From Pseudomonadales bacterium (GTDB taxonomy: Bacteria > Pseudomonadota > Gammaproteobacteria > Pseudomonadales > Azotimanducaceae): DNA of 64,000 nt. The stretch spans positions 97,582 to 161,581 of the forward strand of contig JANQOA010000368.1 in NCBI GenBank assembly GCA_028279305.1, read 5' to 3'. Shown here in pieces: positions 32,846 through 40,543 of the stretch (the first letter of the stretch is position 1; every line of letters starts with the position of its first letter). The position numbers and the translations under genes are program-made. The notes beneath the pieces were generated by a model that had not been told where the DNA came from, did not search any database, and was given only the letters and a program-made list of their open reading frames with translations.

Positions 32846-34657
32846 TCAACGCAGTGTCAATCCGTTGAGATCACCTTGTTCCCGCCACTCGCTCAATATT
32901 CTCCACCACTCAACAATCCCCCCAGCGTACTGCCCATCAATGATGCCCTTGCCGCCTTTTTTTGGCTGACCTTCACTGTTCAGATAACTCGGCGTACATT
33001 GCGCTTGGAACTCAAGGCTGGCCTCCGCAGCATCTATGACTACTTGCAGGTATTCCTGTTCCGCCGATGCAGATGGCTCCAGAAGCGTGACGCCCCGTTT
33101 CCGCGCCGCTTCTATCAACCAGGCTACGTGTATGGCTTGTTTGTCAGCCATTTCCGGGTAGTTCAAAGTGAAACCGACCTGACCCGAACCTACAAAAAAG
33201 AGATTCGGAAACCCATGAACCTGAATTCCATGCATTGTTCGATAGCCGTTACGCCAGTGCTCACTCAGGGTCTCGCCCCGACTACCGGTGATTTCAAAGC
33301 CCACTCTTTGCGCAAAATCCGTACCCACTTCAAATCCGGTAGCGAAAATAATGCAGTCAACGCCATAAGAAACACCACTAACCTTAACAGCGTCGCCGCA
33401 TATCTCATCCACCCCGGCCCCACCAGTATCGATTAGCCGCACATTGCTTTTGTTAAAGCTGGGCAGGTAATCGTCGCTGAACAGAGGTCGTTTACAGAAA
33501 AACCGATACCAGGGTTTTAGCAGATCAGCAGTAGCCGGATCGGTTACAAGTTTATCTATCCTCCTTCGGACTTCGTTCATTACAGCAAAGTCCGTCAGCT
33601 CAGCCTCTTCCTGCGCCGCTGAGTCCTCTTCAACAGTACTGGCCTCACTGCCGTAAACACTGAACAGCTTGTGGCAGGCATGCGTCCAACCGTCATCAAC
33701 AAAGTCTTCGTCGCCTTCGCCGAGGATGCCAAGCACGTGAGCGGTATAATTCTCCATGCGTGAGGATTGCCAGCCGGGTGCCAGTTGGCCTGCAAAAACA
33801 GGCGTAGTGGGCGCATTATCCCTCGGATTGATGACCGCTGGTGTACGTTGAAACACAAGCAGCTCTTTAGCTGATTCGGCCAACCGGGGAACACACTGTA
33901 TTGCACTGGCGCCGGTACCTATCACCGCAACCCGTTTGTCGGTAAGTTTCTCGAGCCTTGCACCCGTGTAATCGTAGTCCCAGCGGTTGGTATGAAAGAC
34001 ATGGCCGTCAAAATTCTCCATTCCCGGTATCCCCGGCAGCTTGGCCTTGTCTAAGGGCCCGGTAGCGAGCACCACGTAACGCGCATGCAAGTCGTCATCC
34101 CTGTCTGTGACCACCTGCCAACCGCCCTCATCCGCTCTCCACTGAAGCCGGTCGATTGTCGTATGAAACAAGGAACGACGGCGAAGTCCAAGCATGTCGC
34201 CAACACGGGCACAATGCTCCAGTATCTCTTCCTGTGTAGAGTATTTCTCCCGCGGGATGTATCCGGTCTCTTCCAGCAGCGGCATATAGATGTATGATTC
34301 AACGTCGCATCTAGCCCCCGGATATCGGTTCCAATACCAGGTACCGCCGAAGTCTCCCGCCCTGTCAATCAGTCGAATATTGTCCACCCCAACAACATTC
34401 ACCAGCTTGCTTGCTGCGAGCAGCCCCCCTATTCCAGCACCCACAATCAGGACGTCCACCGACTCGCGGATTGCATCGCGGGCTTCAACATCCATAAACG
34501 GGTCGCTGTCGAATCCCGGAAAGTCCCGATCTATATCCAAGTATTGACCAATTCCGTCCGGCCGGATTCTTTTGTTTCGTTCCTCTTCATACTTTCGGCG
34601 AAGAACAACCGGATCAAAATCCAGCGACGAATCAACACTTCCTGCGTTGCTGTTCAT
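32846..34657 (-). CDS. Flavin-containing Baeyer-Villiger monooxygenase
   Basis: A 603-residue NADPH/FAD enzyme inserting oxygen next to a ketone. The N-terminal FAD fold is VLIVGAGIGGLLAA, the fingerprint FDGHVFHTNRWDY fits FxGxxxHxxxW(P/D), and the second Rossmann is VAVIGTGASAIQ. The N-terminal extension of about 65 residues resembles the phenylacetone/steroid monooxygenase group. The operator copy at 34685-34700 is 28 bp before the start, so it should be repressed with the ligase unit. It lies directly upstream of the flavin reductase gene. Confidence 0.94.
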   Translation of the reverse strand: MNSNAGSVDSSLDFDPVVLRRKYEEERNKRIRPDGIGQYLDIDRDFPGFDSDPFMDVEARDAIRESVDVLIVGAGIGGLLAASKLVNVVGVDNIRLIDRAGDFGGTWYWNRYPGARCDVESYIYMPLLEETGYIPREKYSTQEEILEHCARVGDMLGLRRRSLFHTTIDRLQWRADEGGWQVVTDRDDDLHARYVVLATGPLDKAKLPGIPGMENFDGHVFHTNRWDYDYTGARLEKLTDKRVAVIGTGASAIQCVPRLAESAKELLVFQRTPAVINPRDNAPTTPVFAGQLAPGWQSSRMENYTAHVLGILGEGDEDFVDDGWTHACHKLFSVYGSEASTVEEDSAAQEEAELTDFAVMNEVRRRIDKLVTDPATADLLKPWYRFFCKRPLFSDDYLPSFNKSNVRLIDTGGAGVDEICGDAVKVSGVSYGVDCIIFATGFEVGTDFAQRVGFEITGSRGETLSEHWRNGYRTMHGIQVHGFPNLFFVGSGQVGFTLNYPEMADKQAIHVAWLIEAARKRGVTLLEPSASAEQEYLQVVIDAAEASLEFQAQCTPSYLNSEGQPKKGGKGIIDGQYAGGIVEWWRILSEWREQGDLNGLTLR

Positions 34658-34684
34658 AACAGGCTGTCACACCCCCATTTTTTT

Positions 34685-34700
34685 TCTAACTTAAATTAGA
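34685..34700. promoter_or_regulatory. TCTAAC-N4-RTTAGA operator upstream of the Baeyer-Villiger gene
   Basis: TCTAACTTAAATTAGA, with a T-run before it and TTTTAAT after, lies 28 bp from the monooxygenase start. A further half-site GTTAGA is at 34735-34740, towards the divergent SDR gene (34917). Confidence 0.62.
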
Positions 34701-34916
34701 TTTTAATACCGGAGCTGGCTAATTTCAACTTTTGGTTAGATTCTGCGCGCCCTGCTAGCTGACAGCCCCAGGGTTGCTGAGCCATTCGTTTATTCAATGC
34801 AGATGTTCAATTTTGGAATTGGACTTTGCTTTTTTGATCGGGATGAATATTGGAGGAGGGCCAATTGGCGTTCAAATTTGGTGGCGGATCCCGCAACGAG
34901 ATAAAGAGAGAGATAA

Positions 34917-35756
34917 GTGGATTTTAGCGAAAAGGTTGCTGTTGTGACCGGCGGCGCAAGCGGCATCGGCTTAGGAATGGTTAGATCGTTTGCACGGCGC
35001 GGCGCAAACATCGTCATTGCCGATCTGGACGAAAAAGCGATTGCACGGGTTGTCGATGAGCTGCGGGAAACCGGCGTAAAAGTTGTTGGGCAGGTCTGCG
35101 ACGTGTCAAAGATCGATGATCTGCAATCTCTTGCCGAGGCGACAGTGGATCATTTCAGCAAAGTAAACATCCTTTGCAACAACGCCGGTGTCGGATTACC
35201 GACCCGCGTGACCCGGATGAAACTGGAAGACTGGCAATGGATCATTAACGTTGATCTATGGGGACCTATCAACGGTCTGAGTGTGTTCCTGCCGTTGATT
35301 GAACAGGCCGGCGAAGGTCACGTCAACTCAACTGCCTCCCTGGCCGGATTGATTGCCCCGGAATTCATGGGTGCTTATGCTGCAGCGAAACATGCGGTTG
35401 TAGGTTTGATGGCGGCTACCGAAAGAGAGCTGCGCGCAAAAGACAGCAAGGTACACGCGTCCGTACTTTGTCCCGGGTCAATCAACACCAACATTTCATT
35501 CAACTCTGTTGCCAACCGGCCAGGAAAGACACAGCAAGCGACCAGGGACGCAACCGGCCAGGGCACCGGCCAATCCATCCAGGCATCACTCGCACAAGGT
35601 CTTGACCCCAATGACGTTGGAGAACTGGTTGCAGAGTCTATCGTTCAGAACAAGTTCTGGATCATGACGCATCCCGAACTGTCCACAGAAGTAAGGAAGC
35701 AGCTGGATGCGATGGTCACTGATCAAACACTCACCGAAGCAAAACTCTTAACCTAG
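34917..35756 (+). CDS. SDR-family oxidoreductase
   Basis: A 279-residue classical SDR with a GTG start after GAGAGAGATAA. TGGASGIG at 11-18, Asp36 and Asp38 after the second strand (NAD preference), NNAG (88-91), and catalytic Ser141, Tyr154 and Lys158. It may oxidise an alcohol to the ketone used by the divergently encoded Baeyer-Villiger enzyme, an inference from pairing. It converges on the second SnoaL-like gene with 26 bp between. Confidence 0.93.
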   Translation: MDFSEKVAVVTGGASGIGLGMVRSFARRGANIVIADLDEKAIARVVDELRETGVKVVGQVCDVSKIDDLQSLAEATVDHFSKVNILCNNAGVGLPTRVTRMKLEDWQWIINVDLWGPINGLSVFLPLIEQAGEGHVNSTASLAGLIAPEFMGAYAAAKHAVVGLMAATERELRAKDSKVHASVLCPGSINTNISFNSVANRPGKTQQATRDATGQGTGQSIQASLAQGLDPNDVGELVAESIVQNKFWIMTHPELSTEVRKQLDAMVTDQTLTEAKLLT

Positions 35757-35782
35757 TCTCAGCCGCCGCCAGTTCTGTTCGC

Positions 35783-36286
35783 CTAAAGCGTTGTGCTTTC
35801 ACGCACCACCGCCATTGAGCGCTCGGTCTGCCAACCCTGATCCGGATCTTTCCAATAGAACATGTAGATATCCAGTTTATGCCTGGAGCCAGGGGGACTA
35901 TTTTCATCCTGCGGTGTAAAAGTTAAAACGCCGTCAACGTGAACATATGCCCAGTCGCCGCTGACATGTATCTCCGTCGGAGTCATTGCCGCATGCCTGT
36001 TGACGCCCGCGTTCTTAAACAGCCCTGCCAGCTCTTCCAGCCTGGCCCGGCGGCCAAACGTCGAGATCACCTCTTCCCCTTCACCATAAAGCGTCATGTT
36101 CAGGAGATCATCGGTCACGGCAGTCGCATAAAGTTCGAGGTCCTGTGTATTTATAGCCTGGACAACCTTCTGAATACTGTCCCTGATTCCGTCCTCCGGC
36201 GCCGATTCTTCTGCATTTGCCACATAAGTCTCAGCCGCGATCAGTAGACTACAGGCTGCAGCTACTGCTCTTGTTTTTCGCCACAT
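35783..36286 (-). CDS. Exported SnoaL/NTF2-like protein, paralogue of 14155-14712
   Basis: A 167-residue protein with signal peptide (TRAVAAACSLLIAAETYVANA) and an NTF2-like domain: EDGIRDSIQKVVQAINTQDLELY, MTPTEIHVSGDWAYV, and the end QTERSMAVVRES. The ATG at 36286 is favoured over 36313 because GAGGA precedes it at good spacing and the signal begins there. It is followed by the P450 gene on the same strand (42-bp gap on the downstream side). The role is unknown; a periplasmic ligand-binding or isomerase function is possible. Confidence 0.82.
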   Translation of the reverse strand: MWRKTRAVAAACSLLIAAETYVANAEESAPEDGIRDSIQKVVQAINTQDLELYATAVTDDLLNMTLYGEGEEVISTFGRRARLEELAGLFKNAGVNRHAAMTPTEIHVSGDWAYVHVDGVLTFTPQDENSPPGSRHKLDIYMFYWKDPDQGWQTERSMAVVRESTTL

Positions 36287-36328
36287 AAAGATTCCTCGCC
36301 AACGATTCTTCAAATTACCGGCACCCGG

Positions 36329-37576
36329 CTACAGCGGTTGTATGCTGACCGGCACATCCACCAGCCCACGCACAAAGTTGCTGCGCAACCTGACAACATC
36401 ACCGGTGAGTTCAATATGTTTGAAACGCTTGAGGATTTCTTCCCACAACACCCTCACCTGCATCTCAGCAAGCCTGTTGCCCATGCATCTGTGGATACCA
36501 AAGCCGAATGAAACATGTTGCCTGGCATTGGCTCTGTCTATGACCAGGCTGTCAGCGTCATCGAAGACTGCCTCATCCCTGTTGCCCGACAGATACCACA
36601 TCACCACATTGTCACCCTTGCGGATCTGTTTTCCAGCAACTTCCACATCAACCAATGCAGTTCTGCGCATGTGAATCAGCGGTGTTTGCCAACGGATGAT
36701 TTCGGCTACCATGTTGGGTATCAGGCTGCGATCGCGCCGCAACTTTTTAAATTCGTCGGGAAACTGGTTAAGCGCAAGGACGCCGCCGCTGATGGTGTTC
36801 CGGGTTGTGTCATTCCCGCCGATGATCAGGAGTATTATGTTGCCCAGAAAAAGCGCCGGGTTGTCGAGCAGTGACCGGGTACCTTCACCGTGGGCCATCA
36901 TCGAAACCAGGTCGAAACCGGGTGCCTTGTTGACCCTGTCCTCCCAGAGCCGGCGGAAAGTACTCATGCAATCGCTCAGGGCCGTTCGGCGTTCATCAAG
37001 GTCCGTGTCTTTGCCCGTGATCGAGGGGACCCTCGTCGCAATATCCGACCAGTAAATGAGCTTGTGCCGCTCTTCATAAGGGAAGTCGAACAGCGTCGCC
37101 AGCATACGCGCCGTAAGTTCCACCGATACGTGATCTACCCAGTTGAACTCTTCGCCGACAGGCAAGTTTTCCAGAATGTCGATCACCCGTTCACGAATCA
37201 ACGGCTCGAGATTGGCAAGATTCGAAGGTGCGACAGAAGGTGCAACCGTTCGCCGATGGGCACTATGTTCAGGTTCATCCATGTCGATGAAACTTCGCAT
37301 ATTAGTGAGTTTCGAGTCATCGCCGGGCGGAGGCCGGCTGGCAATGGTGATGCCGCCCACCTCCGATGAAAAATCCTTGTGATTTTTGTCGATTGCCATG
37401 ATCAACTCATGCGTCGATGCGGACCAATAGGGTCCATTAGGACTATCGGGGCAAAAATGTAATGGATCTTCCCGGCGTAACCGGGTGAAGCAATCTCGCC
37501 ATTCATCATGCTCAAAACGCCCTGGATCGCTTACGTCCAGTTCCTCAAGCGCATGCGTGCCAGGATTTGTCGTCAT
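36329..37576 (-). CDS. Cytochrome P450, CYP153-like features
   Basis: A 415-residue soluble class I P450. I-helix IGGNDTTRN (252-260), ExxR in EIIRW (292-296), LIHMRRTA (300-307), and heme loop FGFGIHRCMG (357-366) with Cys364. The GGNDTTRN plus HMRRTA plus FGFGIHRCMGNRLAEMQ set recalls CYP153 alkane and terpene terminal hydroxylases, and more distantly CYP124/125. It needs ferredoxin and reductase; the FprA-like gene at 14875 is a candidate. A LysR gene lies 143 bp upstream on the same strand. Confidence 0.93.
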   Translation of the reverse strand: MTTNPGTHALEELDVSDPGRFEHDEWRDCFTRLRREDPLHFCPDSPNGPYWSASTHELIMAIDKNHKDFSSEVGGITIASRPPPGDDSKLTNMRSFIDMDEPEHSAHRRTVAPSVAPSNLANLEPLIRERVIDILENLPVGEEFNWVDHVSVELTARMLATLFDFPYEERHKLIYWSDIATRVPSITGKDTDLDERRTALSDCMSTFRRLWEDRVNKAPGFDLVSMMAHGEGTRSLLDNPALFLGNIILLIIGGNDTTRNTISGGVLALNQFPDEFKKLRRDRSLIPNMVAEIIRWQTPLIHMRRTALVDVEVAGKQIRKGDNVVMWYLSGNRDEAVFDDADSLVIDRANARQHVSFGFGIHRCMGNRLAEMQVRVLWEEILKRFKHIELTGDVVRLRSNFVRGLVDVPVSIQPL

Positions 37577-37633
37577 ATCTCGTTTCTGCGGAAATACTCC
37601 CCCGCATAATCATATCCGCTGGTATAGCTGTCC

Positions 37634-37643
37634 AATTCGAATT
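37634..37643. promoter_or_regulatory. AATTCGAATT palindrome upstream of the P450 gene
   Basis: A 10-bp palindrome 58 bp before the P450 start. The core TTCGAAT recurs near 38673, upstream of the LysR gene, so it may be a LysR-type box. Short and AT-rich, hence weak. Confidence 0.25.
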
Positions 37644-37719
37644 ACGTAGGGCCTCATGTGCTTACTGCATGACTCTATGCGCAAATCGAATTCAACCGCA
37701 TCGCCGGATATGAAACTCG

Positions 37720-38652
37720 CTAGTTTTCTGCACTTTTTGACAGATCAGCGCTGAACTGTTTCTTGAATAGCCCTACCGCAGGAGATCCCTTGCGTGTTGC
37801 ATGGGTCGCTACCGCCAGGGTTTGTTGCGGGACCCCGATAACGTTCTCAAGAATTGCAAATTTCTCAGCCAGCCGGAAAAATCGACCTGACGGGCTGAAC
37901 ACTACACAAAACGCATCGGAGTTTTCCACGAAGGATGCCACCTGTTCAAAATCCTCACACCGGTAGTGCGGGTCCCTTGGTTCCAGCCGATGAACACTGT
38001 AGAGATTTCTAACATCGCTTACCGATAATTCGACCGCCGACGATTGGATAAACGGATATGACAGTACGGTTTCAGGTGCCACGCTATCAAGTTCGGTCAG
38101 CGGGTGACCTTTACGGACCATCAGCCTGCAATGCAAGTCGATGACAGCGGTGACCTCAAGTTCTGCCCATCGCATCAAGTGGTTCTGTCTGCCTACAAGC
38201 ACATCCAGTTCACCGTTGACGATAGCCGGAACCAGTTTTTCACCCGAACCACTTAAGATTTCCACCCCGAGGCCCGGATGGCTTCGGACTATCTCCGTAA
38301 TCGATGGCATTGCTATGCGCTGAAACATCGCCGAGGCAAAGCCAATTCGCAATCTACCCGCCTTCAGATCACGATGCGCCACCGCGCCCGTCACAAGTTC
38401 GTCAACTGCAGACATGATCTGTTTCGCCTTCGCTACAAACGCAACACCCGCGTCCGTGGGAATCACACCTTTTGGTGTTCGCCTGAACAGTTGGACCCCT
38501 ATTTCCGACTCCAGGTCAGCGATACTCCGGGTCAGCGTCGACTGGGTCATGAACAGGTTCTGGGCCGCCAGCGTGATGCTGCCGGAATTTGCGACTTCGA
38601 TTACATTCCGTAGTTTTCTGATGTCTACCGCCACCTGATTCGCTCTATTCAT
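37720..38652 (-). CDS. LysR-family transcriptional regulator
   Basis: A 310-residue regulator. The N-terminal HTH (KLRNVIEVANSGSITLAAQNLFMTQSTLTRSI, about 12-44) is followed by ELFRRTPKG-type linker sequence (QLFRRTPKGVIPTDAG) and a periplasmic-binding-protein-like effector domain. It lies between the P450 and the hydroxylase operon, on the same strand as both. The P450 is the nearest downstream gene, so it is the likely target. Confidence 0.93.
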   Translation of the reverse strand: MNRANQVAVDIRKLRNVIEVANSGSITLAAQNLFMTQSTLTRSIADLESEIGVQLFRRTPKGVIPTDAGVAFVAKAKQIMSAVDELVTGAVAHRDLKAGRLRIGFASAMFQRIAMPSITEIVRSHPGLGVEILSGSGEKLVPAIVNGELDVLVGRQNHLMRWAELEVTAVIDLHCRLMVRKGHPLTELDSVAPETVLSYPFIQSSAVELSVSDVRNLYSVHRLEPRDPHYRCEDFEQVASFVENSDAFCVVFSPSGRFFRLAEKFAILENVIGVPQQTLAVATHATRKGSPAVGLFKKQFSADLSKSAEN

Positions 38653-38704
38653 CTAACGCATAGGCAGCAGCATATTTCGAATCAGTCCAGGTTAAAACTA
38701 TTGC

Positions 38705-39751
38705 TTAATTTCGACGCAAGGCCTCAATTGTGTTTTCCAGATGCCCGAGGTAGGTGGCCTCGGTTCTGACCACATCCCCTGCCTGCAGATAAAACCCCTG
38801 ATTCCAGATGTTAGCCGGCTTAAACAAAACACCGGCTGCGGTGCCGGTCAGTATCAACGTACCTTTCGGGATATGGTCATGGGGCAACAGCGATACCGCC
38901 TCATCCGCTTTCCGATAGTCCGCATTCCGGTTCCTGAATGCCTGGGAAACGATCTCCTCAATCGGCAGGATCAGGTCCGCCATGCGGAACTGTTGCCGCA
39001 ACTCGTCATTGACGTAGAGCGAAAGGTTTAACGACAGATAGAAATCCGGCGTCCTGGGAATGACCACAAGATAACCCGTGGGCAAACACTTCTCACAACC
39101 CTTACCCGACGCAAAGCCGGTGAGACCCAGAGGCTCGCCGAGGTCGAGTTCCTTCAAAAGCGTCCAGCGATCGGTGAAATCATTGCAGAGCACCAGGCCA
39201 TATTCGGCCGGCGAGCCGGCGCTTTTGATGTCTGCCAGGGGAAACATGCACAGCTCCGCTTCGAAATCCAGACGCGGCAGAAAAGGTACGCCCTCGTTCC
39301 ACCTGCCCGCCTCAGCCAGCTTGGGGAAAAGGAAAGGCGGATCATCCGAGTAAATCTCCTCAGCATGCTCCTTGAAGTTTGTGCCGGCCGCCACGGACGG
39401 ATAGTGATACGCAAGCGGCGAGACCAGATCGTCAAGGGGAAACCGCTCAGCCGACTCTTTGACGTCAGGCAGCGCTGCCTGATGGAAGTCCGCGGCAAAA
39501 TCAATCAGGTCAGCAGTGCGCGCCTCGCCGAAGCGCGCCGTGAGGTTGACGCCGATCAGCGCGTCTCCCTCATGCTGCGTCACCAGGATAAGACCTTCCG
39601 GTACCCGGGCGAACGTCAGCGCATCCGTCGGGTTTGCAATCACGGGCTCGAAGCTGCCGCGTGAGCCTTCCACCACTGGTTGCGACACATAAAAGCTGAA
39701 CGCGGCAAAGGCCAGCAGCAGCGCGATGAGCGTGATGACAATAACTTTCAC
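38705..39751 (-). CDS. Membrane-anchored fumarylacetoacetate-hydrolase-family protein
   Basis: A 348-residue protein. An N-terminal hydrophobic segment (VIVITLIALLLAFAAFSFYV, 3-22) anchors a FAH-fold domain. Family features: YPSVAAGTNFKEHAEE, DFEAELCMFPLAD with the metal-binding Glu region, CNDFTDR, and GTLILTGTAAGV. FAH enzymes cleave or decarboxylate beta-diketo acids from aromatic ring cleavage and are normally soluble, so the anchor is unusual. Last gene of the hydroxylase/SDR/FAH operon, 10 bp after the SDR stop. Confidence 0.85.
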   Translation of the reverse strand: MKVIVITLIALLLAFAAFSFYVSQPVVEGSRGSFEPVIANPTDALTFARVPEGLILVTQHEGDALIGVNLTARFGEARTADLIDFAADFHQAALPDVKESAERFPLDDLVSPLAYHYPSVAAGTNFKEHAEEIYSDDPPFLFPKLAEAGRWNEGVPFLPRLDFEAELCMFPLADIKSAGSPAEYGLVLCNDFTDRWTLLKELDLGEPLGLTGFASGKGCEKCLPTGYLVVIPRTPDFYLSLNLSLYVNDELRQQFRMADLILPIEEIVSQAFRNRNADYRKADEAVSLLPHDHIPKGTLILTGTAAGVLFKPANIWNQGFYLQAGDVVRTEATYLGHLENTIEALRRN

Positions 39752-39761
39752 GTCGAGTCCC

Positions 39762-40541
39762 CTATATCAGACCGCTGTAAGAGCCGCCGTCCAGTTGCAG
39801 GTTCTGGCCCGCAATGAACCCCGCCTGCGCACTGCAGAGAAAGGCACATGTATCACCAAACTCGGATGGCGCACCCATACGCTTTGCTGCGATGGATTCA
39901 TGGATCTCCGCAATCGCCTCTTCCCTGGAGATATTTTTGATCTTCATTGCCATCTCCGCCATGAACTTCTGCCGGTCGGTATCGAAGCGCTCCGGCAGCA
40001 TGTTGTTGATAGTGACATTGTAAGGCGCCGCGTCAACAGACAGCCCTTTGCATAGGGCGGTTAATCCGGAGCGTGCCGACGTCGACAGTCCCATGGGCGC
40101 ACGCGGCGATTTCACCATGGCTGACGTAATGTTAACAATGCGGCCGAAGCGCCGTTCCTGCATCCCCGGGAGCAGCGCCTGGATCATGAACACCGGCGCC
40201 ATGAAATTGGCATCGATTGCAGCCTGAAAATCTTCACGCTGCCAGTTCGCAAACTGTCCCGGCGGCGGGCCTTCGTTATTGTTAACCAGGATATCCGCAT
40301 CCGGACAGGCAGCAATCAGCGCCGCCCTGCCTGATTCAGAGTTGAGATCAGCCAGCACAGCGTCTACGCCGCCCGCACCCAACGCCTCAATCTCAGCCCG
40401 GGCAACATCCAACCGTTCCTGGTGTAAACCATTAATAACAACATCAACACCTTCTCTTGCCAGGGACAAGGCACAGGCCTTACCCAGGCCCCGGGACGAT
40501 GCGCAGACAATTGCCTTCTTTCCGTTCAGTCCAAGTTCCAT
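39762..40541 (-). CDS. SDR-fold protein with non-canonical active site
   Basis: A 259-residue FabG-like protein. The fold is clear (ASSRGLG at 14-20 replaces TGxxxGIG; NNNEG replaces NNAG; the end is QNLQLDGGSYSG). Ser140 is present, but the Tyr position is Ser153 and the Lys position is Arg157 (LSTSAR in place of YxxxK). A known SDR subgroup has LSNxxR here and its activity is unclear. It begins 2 bp after the flavoprotein hydroxylase stop. Confidence 0.9.
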   Translation of the reverse strand: MELGLNGKKAIVCASSRGLGKACALSLAREGVDVVINGLHQERLDVARAEIEALGAGGVDAVLADLNSESGRAALIAACPDADILVNNNEGPPPGQFANWQREDFQAAIDANFMAPVFMIQALLPGMQERRFGRIVNITSAMVKSPRAPMGLSTSARSGLTALCKGLSVDAAPYNVTINNMLPERFDTDRQKFMAEMAMKIKNISREEAIAEIHESIAAKRMGAPSEFGDTCAFLCSAQAGFIAGQNLQLDGGSYSGLI

Positions 40542-40543
40542 GT

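Noticed and set aside
34797..34904. 35-codon frame starting MQMFNFGIG before the SDR
   Set aside because: Short, in an AT-rich promoter region; no ribosome site or overlap to support it.
38008..38023. TCTAAC match inside the LysR gene
   Set aside because: The right half does not match GTTAGA and it lies within coding sequence, so it is taken as chance.
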